The notes under the pieces are model-generated. The model searched no databases. It was not told the DNA's origin and saw only the letters and a program-made list of their open reading frames with translations. The position numbers and the translations under genes are program-made. 35,601 nt of DNA. Source: CAZYTO01 sp964650405 (lineage in GTDB: Bacteria; Acidobacteriota; Thermoanaerobaculia; Gp7-AA8). Of the stretch, positions 1-7,558 are shown one piece after another. Positions within the stretch are counted from its first letter, which is position 1; each line of letters starts with the position of its first letter. The stretch spans positions 1-35,601 of the forward strand of contig CAZYTO010000018.1 of assembly GCA_964650405.1 (NCBI GenBank). Direction: 5' to 3'.

Positions 1-512
1 TCTCGAAGGTCCTGGCGCCCGGCCTGCGCTGCGGCTGGATCGTCGCGCCGCCGGCCATCGCGGAGAAGATCGAGATCGCCAAGCAGGCCGCCGACCTCTG
101 CTCGGGCATGCTCGACCAGTCCATCGTCGACGAGATCTGCGCCCGCGGCCTCCTGCGGCCGCAGGTCGAACGGGTGCGCGACTTCTACCGCGGCAAGCGG
201 GCCACGTTGCTGGCCGCGCTGGAGTCGCACTTTCACGGACGCGCGACGTGGACCACTGCCGACGGCGGCCTGTTCACGTTTGTGACGCTGGCAGAGCGGG
301 AAGCGGCGGGCGGCGAGCGGGCGACCGCCGGCCGGACCATCGATACCGCGGCCTTTGTGCAGCGTGCCGTGGCCCACGGTGTGGCGTTCATCCCCGGCGG
401 CCCGTTCTTCGTGGACGGCAGCGGCGCGAATACCATGCGGCTGACCTTCGCTAAGGAGACGGACGAGCGGATTACGGAAGGCATCGCCCGGCTGGCGGAG
501 GTTTTTGCATAG
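1..512 (+). CDS. PLP-dependent aminotransferase, class I/II, C-terminal part
   Basis: The gene enters from the left edge and is open from base 3, so only the last ~170 residues are present. The first visible residues, SKVLAPGLRCGW, are the PLP-lysine segment of fold-type I aminotransferases (the K is the Schiff-base lysine). The C-terminal domain follows and ends in NTMRLTFAKE, which contains the conserved Arg that binds the substrate carboxylate. The 'lysine + LAPGLR + GW' wording resembles LysN/2-aminoadipate and MocR-type aminotransferases more than AspC. The substrate cannot be told from the fragment. The TAG stop at 510-512 is followed at once by a heptamer array. Confidence 0.85.
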   Translation, partial: SKVLAPGLRCGWIVAPPAIAEKIEIAKQAADLCSGMLDQSIVDEICARGLLRPQVERVRDFYRGKRATLLAALESHFHGRATWTTADGGLFTFVTLAEREAAGGERATAGRTIDTAAFVQRAVAHGVAFIPGGPFFVDGSGANTMRLTFAKETDERITEGIARLAEVFA

Positions 513-516
513 AGAA

Positions 517-580
517 CGGCGAGCGGATGACGGCAAGCGGCGAGCAGGATGGATGACTCCTCCGGCTCGCCGCCTGCTGC
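517..580. repeat. Heptamer array with inverted arm (GGCGAGC type)
   Basis: Five contiguous 7-nt units (CGGCGAG, CGGATGA, CGGCAAG, CGGCGAG, CAGGATG) fill 517-551. A partial reverse complement, GGCTCGCCGCC..., lies at 564-580, so the segment can fold. It sits between the aminotransferase stop and the SpoIID-protein start and could act as a terminator hairpin. Confidence 0.7.
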
Positions 581-600
581 AGCACTCTCGCCCCACGCAC

Positions 601-2901
601 ATGAAACGAATTGCACTTGCCGTCCTCCTGCTCGCCGCCTGCACGACCGCCCCGACGCCTGCACCGAGGCCGCAGCCGGCTTCGCCGCAACCACAGGCGC
701 AAGCGCCGCAGCCCGCCCCTGCTCGCCGCTCGCCGAACGCTCTGGTTGCCGTCACGCAGACGAAGGCCATCCGCGAACCGCGCATCAAGGTCGGCCTGTT
801 GAGCGATCAGACCAGCGTGACGTTCGATCGCGTCGACGGCGGCTACTTCCTCGTCACTGACGCGCAGTCCTTCGCCACGATCCGCGGGCTGACGATCGCC
901 GGCCCCGTCGGCGTGAACGCTCCGGTGCACTACGCGGTGCAGGTCAGCTCGATCTCCGACATCACCAGCGTGCAGGCACTCGCGGAAAGGCTCCGCACGG
1001 AGATGAAGGTCCGCGCCGATTTCGTCTTCGACCCTGCCGGCGGCCTCTATCGCGTCCTGGCCGGCGATTTCCTCGACGCCGCGTCCGCCAATCCGCTGCG
1101 CGACCAGCTCCAGTCGCGCGGCTACGGCACGGGCATGCTCGTCGTCAAACGCTCCGCCGACCAGCCGTTCGAGAAGAAGCTGACCGTCACGGACGACGAA
1201 GGGGAGACGACCGTGCTCACCACCGACTCCGTCGTGGTCCTCCCGCAGACCGAAGAGACGATCGAGATCGGTGGGAAACCGTACCGCACCGCCGCCCGGG
1301 CCTGGATCAACTCGCGCGGCACGCTCAACGTCATCAACGAGCTGAATCTCGAGGACTACCTGAAGGGAGTCGTCCCTGCGGAGATGGGGCCGAAGATCTA
1401 CGACGAGCTGGAGGCCCTGAAGGCCCAGGCCCTCGCTGCGCGGACCTACGCCGTGCGCAACCTCGGGCAGTACCGCCGCGAGGGTTATGACATCTGTCCC
1501 GGTCCCGCCTGTCAGGCCTACAACGGCTTCAGCGGCGAGGATCCGCTGTCGAACCGGGCCGTGGAGCAGACGGCCGGTCTGGTCATCACCTACAGCGGCC
1601 AGCCCATCGATTCGCTCTACACCGCCACCTGCGGCGGCGAGACGAGCGACGTCGGGGTGATGTTCCCCGGCCGCAACGAGCCGTACCTCAAGCGGGCCCG
1701 GTGCATCGAGTACGAGATGACCTCGATCGCTGGCCGCGCCGACTCGGCGGTACTCACCGAGGGGCAGATGAACGCCCGTCTCTTCACCGCGCTGGCCGGC
1801 CTGCCGGACAGCGGCACGTCGTGGAGCGCGCGCGACGTCGAAGCCGCAGTCGCCGCGGCCATGCGCCTCCTCGGTACCGCGCGGCCCCCTGACGCGCACG
1901 CTGCTTCGTCACGCCGCGGCGACGTGCTCACCTACCTCTCTGCGGTCTTCGGCTTCGATGTGAACGGCCGCACGCTGACGCTGCCGGAGGATCGAAAGTA
2001 CTTCTTCCCGTCGGGTGGCGCGGAGTCGGCCCCGTACCAGGCAGCCGCGTTCCTCATCAAGTTCGGCTTCCTCCCGGCCCAGGTCATCGATCGCGCCGAC
2101 CTCTCCGCGGCCATGCCCCGCGAGGAGCTGTACGGCCTGCTCGGCTCCTGGCTGCGCAAACACCAGGCGGTCATCGAAGCCACGGGCAAGATCGTCTCGG
2201 TCAACGGCCGCGTCATCGGACTGAAGGCCGAGGGGAAGACCACGACCTACACGCTGCCGGGCCGCATCCCGGTCTTCCGCCGCATCGGCGACCGGTACCA
2301 GGAGTACGCCACCGTCCCGGTGATGCTCGGCGACCGCGCCACCCTGCAGCACAACGCGCGCAACGCACCGCTCGCGCTCATCGTGCAGGCCAACTACGAC
2401 GGCGCCTCCTTCGACCGGACGTCGAGCTTCGCCGACTGGACGCGCAGCTACCGCGCCGACGAGCTTGTGGCCTCGATCAACAAGCGCAATCCCATCCAGC
2501 AGCTCCTCGGTCTGCGCCCGCTCACCGTCGATGCCTCGCAGCGCGTGGCGGAGCTCGAAGTCACGGCAGAAGGGGGCCGGACGTTCACGCTGCGAGGCCT
2601 CCCCATCCGCTGGTCGCTCAACGTCCCCGACAACCTCTTTGTCTTCGACAAGACGAGCGACCCGGACGGCGTCGATCGCTACACGTTCTACGGCAAGGGA
2701 TGGGGGCACGGCGTCGGCCTCTGCCAGGTCGGCGCCTACGGCATGGCCTTCCGCGGCCGGACGGCCACGCAGATCATCGAGAACTATTACACGGGCGTGC
2801 AGATCCTGCCGATGTCGCAGGCCCAGACACCGCCGCCAGCGACGCCGCCACCGCCGGCAGCTACGCCGCCGCCTCCGATACCACCGCCAACCCCTTACTG
2901 A
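601..2901 (+). CDS. SpoIID/LytB-domain lipoprotein with SPOR-like domain
   Basis: This is a 766-residue predicted lipoprotein. I start at ATG 601 because MKRIALAVLLLAAC is a lipoprotein signal with lipobox LAAC (Cys14). An upstream ATG at 505 would only translate repeat DNA. A Pro/Gln/Ala-rich linker follows. Next is a SPOR-like segment (about 110-185), then the SpoIID domain (about 240-370: EDYLKGVVPAEM, EALKAQALAARTYAV, TATCGGETSD), and near 698-720 the family's C-terminal motif GKGWGHGVGLCQVGA. A Pro-rich tail ends the protein. SpoIID proteins are peptidoglycan lytic transglycosylases, and SPOR domains bind denuded glycan, so cell-wall remodelling at the outer envelope is likely. No Shine-Dalgarno sequence is seen. 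Confidence 0.88.
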   Translation: MKRIALAVLLLAACTTAPTPAPRPQPASPQPQAQAPQPAPARRSPNALVAVTQTKAIREPRIKVGLLSDQTSVTFDRVDGGYFLVTDAQSFATIRGLTIAGPVGVNAPVHYAVQVSSISDITSVQALAERLRTEMKVRADFVFDPAGGLYRVLAGDFLDAASANPLRDQLQSRGYGTGMLVVKRSADQPFEKKLTVTDDEGETTVLTTDSVVVLPQTEETIEIGGKPYRTAARAWINSRGTLNVINELNLEDYLKGVVPAEMGPKIYDELEALKAQALAARTYAVRNLGQYRREGYDICPGPACQAYNGFSGEDPLSNRAVEQTAGLVITYSGQPIDSLYTATCGGETSDVGVMFPGRNEPYLKRARCIEYEMTSIAGRADSAVLTEGQMNARLFTALAGLPDSGTSWSARDVEAAVAAAMRLLGTARPPDAHAASSRRGDVLTYLSAVFGFDVNGRTLTLPEDRKYFFPSGGAESAPYQAAAFLIKFGFLPAQVIDRADLSAAMPREELYGLLGSWLRKHQAVIEATGKIVSVNGRVIGLKAEGKTTTYTLPGRIPVFRRIGDRYQEYATVPVMLGDRATLQHNARNAPLALIVQANYDGASFDRTSSFADWTRSYRADELVASINKRNPIQQLLGLRPLTVDASQRVAELEVTAEGGRTFTLRGLPIRWSLNVPDNLFVFDKTSDPDGVDRYTFYGKGWGHGVGLCQVGAYGMAFRGRTATQIIENYYTGVQILPMSQAQTPPPATPPPPAATPPPPIPPPTPY

Positions 2902-2990
2902 GGCGGAAGTTTGGCGATACGGTCAGCGATTTCGTCCTGCTGTTCAGGGTCAGTAGCGAAACGAGCGACGAACTGAGTCTTCCGAGGCCG

Positions 2991-3968
2991 TCAAACCTGC
3001 CACAGCCTCCGCGCTTCTTCGGCGACGAGATCCGGCATCTCCTCGGGGAAGAACAGCTTCGCGCCGGGAACACGGCGGACGCCTTGCGAGTGAGGGAAGA
3101 GGTGGTCGAGCCAATCGGCGCTGGCCTGGTCGAAGATCGTGTCGGCCGTGCCCCAGACGATTCGGACCGGTCCGGTGAAGCTCGCCAGCGCGGTCTCGGT
3201 CCCGGCGAGCGGGTTGTGCTCCAGGGCGATGGCGTAGGCCTGGAATTGCGCCTTGCGTAACGGCGAGCTCACGAGCGGCGTGAAGTAGCAGTCGATCGCG
3301 TCGTCGGTCGGATTCGCCGGCTCCGTGTAGGTCAGGCCGCCGATGCCCTTGGGCGATCGCGCCAGGGCCTTGTCGGCGAGCTGCCGGCTGATCCCCGCCG
3401 CCAGTGCCCCCGTCCGCGCCGCCGCGATGAACGGGAGAAACGAAGGCGGAGGACTGTCGTCGTGGGCGTCGCAGTTCGTGAGGAGCAGCGTCCGGACGCG
3501 GTTGGGATGGCGAGCGACGAGCAATTGGGAGATCGCGCCGCCGCTGTCGTTGCCCACGAGATCGACCGCGGGGATCGCCAGCCGGTCCAGCAGTGCCACG
3601 AACATCTCCACCTGCGCATCGGGCGCGACGCTCTGCGCTTCCGGGACCTCCGAGTATCCCAGGCCCATCGAGTCGGGAGCGATGCAGCGGCGGTGCTTCG
3701 ACAGCCGCTCCAGCGCTCCGCGCCATTGAAAGCCGTTGAGGGGATAGCCGTGCAGGAAGAGAGCGGCTGGTCCCGTGCCCCGCTCCACGTACGCGATTCT
3801 CCCCATCGGCGTCTTCGCGAAGCGCCGCGCTGCATGGAATGCAGCGGCGTCGATGGGCGAGGTGGGGACAGCTTGGGGCACGTGCAGCCTCCGATCCAGG
3901 GCGCATGCTCCGAGCGTCGCGGCGCCGAGGGCACCGGCTGTGACTTCGAGGAATTGCCTGCGGTTCAC
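2991..3968 (-). CDS. Tat-exported alpha/beta hydrolase lipoprotein, haloalkane-dehalogenase-like
   Basis: 325 residues from a GTG start at 3968, with an AGGAGA ribosome site 7-8 nt upstream. The N-terminus MNRRQFLEV...TLGAC has a twin-arginine motif and a lipobox (Cys22), so a Tat-exported lipoprotein is predicted. HGYP at 73-76 is the oxyanion-hole motif. The nucleophile elbow is GNDSGG, so Asp141 rather than Ser is in the nucleophile position, as in haloalkane dehalogenases and epoxide hydrolases. WGTAD supplies the acid (Asp276). The catalytic His expected near the C-terminus is replaced: PGAKLFFPEE has Leu305 where the family has GHF. Activity may therefore be altered or lost. The gene is divergent from an XRE/MmyB regulator, which probably controls it. 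Confidence 0.82.
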   Translation of the reverse strand: MNRRQFLEVTAGALGAATLGACALDRRLHVPQAVPTSPIDAAAFHAARRFAKTPMGRIAYVERGTGPAALFLHGYPLNGFQWRGALERLSKHRRCIAPDSMGLGYSEVPEAQSVAPDAQVEMFVALLDRLAIPAVDLVGNDSGGAISQLLVARHPNRVRTLLLTNCDAHDDSPPPSFLPFIAAARTGALAAGISRQLADKALARSPKGIGGLTYTEPANPTDDAIDCYFTPLVSSPLRKAQFQAYAIALEHNPLAGTETALASFTGPVRIVWGTADTIFDQASADWLDHLFPHSQGVRRVPGAKLFFPEEMPDLVAEEARRLWQV

Positions 3969-4046
3969 GTCGCACTCTCCTGGCTGATTTGTCTCACTGC
4001 GTCATTCGATGCATCAGCAATCTGGAGTCCGGGAGTGCGCGCGGCA

Positions 4047-4063
4047 ATTACTTCGCAGGTAAT
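4047..4063. promoter_or_regulatory. Candidate operator ATTAC-N7-GTAAT
   Basis: A 5-bp inverted repeat (4047-4051 and 4059-4063, centre-to-centre 12 bp) lies in the divergent spacer between the hydrolase and the XRE regulator. This is the expected place for autoregulation and cross-control by an HTH dimer. It is short, so it could be chance. Confidence 0.3.
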
Positions 4064-4085
4064 AGCGGGCGGTCATTGCGGCCGC

Positions 4086-4091
4086 TATCAT
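4086..4091 (+). promoter_or_regulatory. -10 box TATCAT, leaderless XRE gene
   Basis: TATCAT lies 6 nt before the GTG at 4098 (3 nt before the alternative GTG at 4095). No Shine-Dalgarno sequence is present. The spacing predicts that transcription begins at or next to the start codon, as at seven other genes in this window. Confidence 0.45.
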
Positions 4092-4097
4092 TCAGTG

Positions 4098-4919
4098 GTG
4101 GATCCAGGCTCGCGACGGCCGCAGACGCCCGCGGCACCCGTCGGTGTTCTTCTGCGGCGCTGGCGCGGCATCCGGCGGGCCAGCCAGCTCGGGCTGGCGT
4201 CGCTGGCCGGCGTGTCGTCCCGCCATCTGAGCTTCATCGAAACGGGCCGGGCTCAGCCGAGCCGCGAGATGGTGGCCCGCCTCGCGGAGGCACTGGAGAT
4301 TCCCCTTCGGGAGCGGAATGCGCTCTTCCTCGCCGCGGGATATGCCCCGGCCTACAGCGAGACGAGGCTGGCCGCACCGGGCATGGAGCGGGCCCGACAG
4401 GCCATCGAGTTCATCCTCCGGCAGCAGGAGCCGTATCCCGCCTTCGTGCTCAGCCGGCACTGGGAGTTGCTGCAGGTGAATGCCGGCGCGAAACGATTCT
4501 TCAACTACCTGCGGGGCGGGGCGCGGACCCACTCCAACATCCTCCGCGAGGTCTTCGATCCGAAGGCCCTCCGGCCGCTCGTGGTCAACTGGGATGAAGT
4601 GGCCGGCGATCTGATCCGGCACCTTCACAACGAAGTCGCGGCGGCGCCGTCCGACACGAAGGCCGCCGCGCTCCTCGAGGAGATGCTCGCCTATCCCGGC
4701 GTTCCTTCCGCCTGGCGCAACAGCGATTTCCATCAACCATCGACGCCGCTATTGACCGCCGTCTACCGGAAGGGAGAGCAGGAGCTGCGCTTCTTTTCGA
4801 CGATCACGACCTTCGGGACGCCCCAGGACGTGACGCTGGACGAGTTGCGCATCGAGTGCTCGTTTCCCGCCGACGAAGGGACTGAGCGGATTTGCCGCGA
4901 GCTCGCGGCCGGCGCGTGA
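4098..4919 (+). CDS. XRE-family transcriptional regulator with MmyB-like ligand domain
   Basis: 273 residues from GTG 4098; the adjacent GTG 4095 is equally possible. The reading frame is open much further upstream, but that part is antisense to the hydrolase. The N-terminal HTH_XRE covers about 15-70 (LASLAGVSSRHLSFIETGRAQPSREMV, given here as a region rather than a motif). The rest matches the MmyB-like domain: PAFVLSRHWELLQVNAGAKR, FFNYLR, FFSTITTFGTPQDVTLDELR and a closing SFPADE. In other bacteria MmyB-type regulators bind small, often fatty-acid-like, ligands and control a divergent enzyme gene. Here that neighbour is the Tat hydrolase. The ligand is unknown. Confidence 0.88.
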   Translation: MDPGSRRPQTPAAPVGVLLRRWRGIRRASQLGLASLAGVSSRHLSFIETGRAQPSREMVARLAEALEIPLRERNALFLAAGYAPAYSETRLAAPGMERARQAIEFILRQQEPYPAFVLSRHWELLQVNAGAKRFFNYLRGGARTHSNILREVFDPKALRPLVVNWDEVAGDLIRHLHNEVAAAPSDTKAAALLEEMLAYPGVPSAWRNSDFHQPSTPLLTAVYRKGEQELRFFSTITTFGTPQDVTLDELRIECSFPADEGTERICRELAAGA

Positions 4920-4931
4920 GGGATCTAGAGG

Positions 4932-5699
4932 TCACGGCTCCGCGCCCAGTGCCAGCAGGGCCACGGCCACGGCCACCCGGCGATCGAGGATCGACTTGTC
5001 GTCGATGGTGACGTCGAGCACGTCGCGCTCGCCGTCAGCGCTGGGGCGGCGGAGGATCGTCCCGACGTCGCCGCCGAGGTAGCGGAGGCGGAGGTTCGAC
5101 TCGTAGAGGGCGTTGAACTTGCCGAGGACCTTGCGGGCCATGGCCGCGGTGAGCGATTCCTCGATGGCCACGCCGATGGGCCGGTCGTCGCTGGCCGAGA
5201 GGATGTGCCAGCGGTTGCGGCCCAGGCGCGAGAAGACGCTGCGGCGGACGCGGGCCAGGGTGTGCCCGTCGGGCGTGGCCACAATGTACGTGGCCACGGG
5301 GAAGCTCAGGTTCGACTGTTGGGCGATGGTCAGCATGGGATGGATACCGCTGAAGAGCGTGACCTTGATCGGCGGCACGAGCATGGCGATGATCACGGCG
5401 AAGGCCGCGCTGAGCATCAATGCCAGGACGGCGGCGACCATGCGGCTCTCGGCCAGGAGAAACGTCACCGCCGCCAGCCCGGCCACGCCCACGATGGCCG
5501 AGACCAGGGTGGCCACGATCGGAACGACGCTGGCGAAGCTGCGGTACGAGAAGAGCACCTCGCCGCCGTCGGCCCGCACGTGCGCGGTCTCGCCTCCCGG
5601 CATGCCGCTCATGAAGTGAAAGCGTGTGCGGGAGAAGGGCTGCTTCTCCGGCTCGGGGTCGCGATCCGTCGAGCGCGCATGGGGCGGCGGAAGCGCCAC
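4932..5699 (-). CDS. Two-TM membrane protein, probably the C-terminal half of a frameshifted FHA protein
   Basis: 255 residues from GTG 5699; the function is not recognised. After a charged N-terminus come two hydrophobic segments (about 53-78 and 86-112). A soluble region follows with ARVRRSVFSRLGRNRWHIL and later ATP/GTP-free beta-rich text that faintly resembles tubby/LURP-one or scramblase-like folds (weak inference). No good ribosome site precedes GTG 5699. The same frame stays open without a stop or ATG/GTG/TTG start back to 5861. It encodes an acidic linker (VPEEEASLPHAEEVSDD...) up to the A10 tract where the FHA gene ends. One extra A, or a -1 slip, would fuse the two into one protein of about 470 residues. 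Confidence 0.7.
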   Translation of the reverse strand: MALPPPHARSTDRDPEPEKQPFSRTRFHFMSGMPGGETAHVRADGGEVLFSYRSFASVVPIVATLVSAIVGVAGLAAVTFLLAESRMVAAVLALMLSAAFAVIIAMLVPPIKVTLFSGIHPMLTIAQQSNLSFPVATYIVATPDGHTLARVRRSVFSRLGRNRWHILSASDDRPIGVAIEESLTAAMARKVLGKFNALYESNLRLRYLGGDVGTILRRPSADGERDVLDVTIDDKSILDRRVAVAVALLALGAEP

Positions 5700-5857
5700 C
5701 GCCTCGGAGAGAGGCTCGGTGGGCGGCTCGTCGCGGATGGCCTCCGTGGGTGCGTCCGATGCTTCGTCCGAGGCTGCGTCATCGGACGCTACGGCCTTCG
5801 ACGCTGTGTCGTCCGAAACTTCCTCAGCGTGAGGAAGGGACGCCTCCTCCTCCGGGA

Positions 5858-6349
5858 CTATTTTTTTTTTAAGTCGTCCTCGGACAGCTTCTCGTGGGGC
5901 TGGGTGGCGAAGGGGTAGGAGCGATTCTGCGTCGTCGGCTGCACCAGGTCGCCGCTGTCGGCGGTGAAAGTCGGCGTCGAGCCCAGGGAACCGTTGGAGG
6001 CTGAGAGGACGGCCGGCTCCGCGACGCCTTCTTCCGCCGGTGCGTCGGCCTCGGTGGGAAGCTCCTCCGAGAAGCGCCCGTGGCTGTTGCCCATGCGGAC
6101 CTTCGCGCCGTGGGTGAGGGGCGCCACCCGGACGCGCTTTCCATTCACGTACGTGCCGTTGGCGCTGGCCAGATCGTGCAGCACGAAGAACCCGCGCTCG
6201 AAGACGATCTCGGCGTGGTGCCGGGAGACCTTCGGGTCGCGGAGGATGATGTCGTTTCCGGGATCGCGGCCGACGGTAAACGGACGATGGGTCTGCAGGC
6301 GGTAGCTGCGTTCCGTCCCGTCAAGGCCGACGAAGAACAATTTGGCCAT
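5858..6349 (-). CDS. FHA-domain protein
   Basis: 163 residues. The FHA domain fills about 5-100 with all landmark residues: Gly27-Arg28, Ser42-Arg43-His44-His45 and Asn64-Gly65, which form the phosphothreonine pocket. A flexible acidic/Ser-rich tail ends in SEDDLKKK, encoded by TTA and nine A bases, then TAG. FHA domains read Thr-phosphorylated partners, usually made by Ser/Thr kinases such as the one at 30.8-33.6 kb. The gene has its own -10 box (TAGAAT) 9 nt before ATG. It lies just after a response-regulator gene on the same strand, and it probably continues into the membrane protein downstream by frameshift. Confidence 0.9.
   Translation of the reverse strand: MAKLFFVGLDGTERSYRLQTHRPFTVGRDPGNDIILRDPKVSRHHAEIVFERGFFVLHDLASANGTYVNGKRVRVAPLTHGAKVRMGNSHGRFSEELPTEADAPAEEGVAEPAVLSASNGSLGSTPTFTADSGDLVQPTTQNRSYPFATQPHEKLSEDDLKKK
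5861..5870 (-). other. A10 slippery tract joining FHA and membrane-protein frames
   Basis: On the coding (minus) strand the FHA gene ends TTA AAA AAA AAA TAG. Ten consecutive A residues are exceptional in this G+C-rich window. The downstream open frame is reached by -1 ribosomal slippage or by transcription adding one A. Slippery A runs of this length are known sites of transcriptional slippage and frameshifting. A homopolymer miscount in the assembly is the main alternative. Confidence 0.6.
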
Positions 6350-6358
6350 TGGCGCCCG

Positions 6359-6364
6359 ATTCTA
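6359..6364 (-). promoter_or_regulatory. -10 box TAGAAT, leaderless FHA gene
   Basis: TAGAAT on the minus strand, 9 nt before the FHA ATG at 6349. It lies just downstream of the response-regulator stop codon, so the FHA gene may have its own leaderless promoter. Confidence 0.45.
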
Positions 6365-6371
6365 GCCGAAC

Positions 6372-6755
6372 TCAGCGTACCTCGCTCATTAGGCCCCCCG
6401 GCGGGCCCTGAATCTGGGTCACCAGGTCGTCGATCGAGACCGGTTTGGTCAGCCAGCAGCGAATCCGCGGGTCGAGGGGCACGTCCTCCGGCGCCGGCCG
6501 CCCGCTGATGACGATGATGGGGATTCCGGGCATCTGTCTCTCCCGGCTCAGCCGGTCCAGGACCTCGCCGCCGTCCATCAGCGGCATGAGCCAGTCGAGC
6601 AGGATGACGTCCGGCCGGTCCCGGGAGATCCTCTCCACCGCTTCGGCCCCGTTCGCGGCCAGTTTCACCTCGAAACCCCGCTGATTGAGGCCGATGGCGT
6701 AGAGTCGGCGCACGTCGGAGTCGTCCTCGACGATCAGAACACGGGCCTTGTCCAT
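6372..6755 (-). CDS. Single-domain response regulator (CheY-like receiver)
   Basis: 127 residues, the usual size of a stand-alone receiver domain. The acidic pocket is Glu10-Asp11-Asp12, the phospho-acceptor is Asp54 (LLDWLMP), the switch Ser is Ser84 (VISG) and the Lys is Lys104 (TKP). I start at ATG 6755 (MDKARVLIVEDD). The frame is open to 6857, but the extra 34 residues are Arg/Pro-rich and are encoded by the heptamer array. There is no output domain, so it must act through a partner. The FHA gene follows 22 nt downstream, which suggests shared signalling. No cognate histidine kinase is in the window. Confidence 0.9.
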   Translation of the reverse strand: MDKARVLIVEDDSDVRRLYAIGLNQRGFEVKLAANGAEAVERISRDRPDVILLDWLMPLMDGGEVLDRLSRERQMPGIPIIVISGRPAPEDVPLDPRIRCWLTKPVSIDDLVTQIQGPPGGLMSEVR

Positions 6756-6786
6756 GCGCCGGGAACCTGCAGGTTTGTTGCCTGGA

Positions 6787-6896
6787 GGGCGAGCGGGGGA
6801 CGGCGAGCGGCGAGCGGGACGGCGAGCGGCCGCCGGGACATCCGATAGATGCGTCATCCCGCTCCCCGCTCCCCGCTCCCCGCCCCCCGCTCGCCC
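6787..6896. repeat. Mirrored heptamer arrays (GGCGAGC / CCCGCTC)
   Basis: The left arm (6787-6828) consists of GGCGAGC-type 7-nt units. The right arm has five contiguous units at 6858-6892 (CCCGCTC three times, CCCGCCC, CCCGCTC), which are the reverse complement of the left-arm type. About 30 nt separate the arms. The element fills the divergent gap between the response regulator and dCMP deaminase, and the deaminase -10 box follows immediately. Confidence 0.75.
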
Positions 6897-6899
6897 GTT

Positions 6900-6905
6900 T
6901 ACAAT
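6900..6905 (+). promoter_or_regulatory. -10 box TACAAT, leaderless dCMP deaminase gene
   Basis: TTTACAAT ends 8 nt before ATG 6914 and directly follows the right arm of a heptamer array. No -35 box or Shine-Dalgarno sequence is seen. Confidence 0.5.
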
Positions 6906-6913
6906 GCGCCTCC

Positions 6914-7357
6914 ATGCGAGCTGGGTGGAACGAATACTTCATGGGGATCGCGCACCAGGCGGCGACGCGCTCGACGTGCGCGCGGAAGCATGTCGGCGCG
7001 GTGATCGTGCGGGACCGGACCGTCCTTTCGACGGGATACAACGGCTCGATCCGGGGACTGCCGCATTGCGAAGACGTCGGCTGCGTCATGGAAGACGGGC
7101 ACTGCATCACCACCGTGCACGCCGAGGCGAATGCCATCCTGCAGGCGGCCAAGAACGGCGTAGGGGTCGACGGCAGCGAGCTGTACACCACCGCCTCGCC
7201 CTGCTGGAACTGCTTCAAGCTCATCGCCAACGCCGGCATCCGCCGCATCTACTTCGGTGAGTTCTACCGCGATGAGCGCTCCCGCGACGTCGCGCAACAG
7301 GTGGGCATCGAGCTGATCGACCTGCAGATGCCGGCGAAAGAGAGAACGAGTGATTAG
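6914..7357 (+). CDS. comEB: Deoxycytidylate (dCMP) deaminase
   Basis: 147 residues, close to the usual size. It deaminates dCMP to dUMP, feeding dTMP synthesis. The zinc/catalytic motifs are His69-Ala70-Glu71 (TVHAEANAI) and Pro96-Cys97-x-x-Cys100 (SPCWNC). The GYNGSIRGLPHCED segment and the clustered Cys residues around 52-64 fit the dCMP-deaminase subgroup rather than cytidine deaminase. The last codons (…ERTSD, stop TAG 7355-7357) are already inside an AGTGGTT heptamer array, so the C-terminal tail is partly repeat-encoded. Transcription looks leaderless. Confidence 0.92.
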   Translation: MRAGWNEYFMGIAHQAATRSTCARKHVGAVIVRDRTVLSTGYNGSIRGLPHCEDVGCVMEDGHCITTVHAEANAILQAAKNGVGVDGSELYTTASPCWNCFKLIANAGIRRIYFGEFYRDERSRDVAQQVGIELIDLQMPAKERTSD

Positions 7358-7549
7358 TGGTTAGTGGTTAGGAGAGCAGGGACATTCATCCTAACCACTA
7401 CCCACTCTAACCACTACCCACTAACCACTACCCACTACCCACTAACCACTACCCACTAACCACTACCCACTAACCACTACCCACTACCCACTAACCACTA
7501 CCCACTAACCACTAACCACTACCCACTAACCACTACCCACTAACCCACT
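7349..7549. repeat. Long CCACTAM heptamer array with short inverted arm
   Basis: The left arm is AGTGATT, AGTGGTT, AGTGGTT at 7349-7369. From 7395 two units and then 19 uninterrupted units at 7411-7543 follow the pattern CCACTA(A/C), the reverse complement of the left arm. Only the seventh base varies, with the order C A C C A C A C A C C A C A A C A C A. The array fills the gap between dCMP deaminase and tsaB and can form a hairpin with the left arm. It is the most regular array in the window and a likely length-variable locus. Confidence 0.9.
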
Positions 7550-7558
7550 TACACCTCC

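Noticed and set aside
472..1899. Long minus-strand frame opposite the SpoIID gene
   Set aside because: Arg/Gly/Ala-rich antisense translation with no signal, motif or ribosome site. The opposite strand has clear domains. Similar antisense frames at 13862-15091, 15176-16366, 18478-20004, 25773-27347, 27455-28672 and 32043-33971 were rejected for the same reason.
3462..4094. N-terminal extension of the XRE regulator
   Set aside because: The frame is open but runs antisense through the hydrolase gene, and the regulator domain needs only the sequence from 4095/4098.
7395..7543. CRISPR array
   Set aside because: The units are 7 nt with no spacers. CRISPR repeats are longer (about 23-50 nt) and are separated by unique spacers. 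No cas gene is present.
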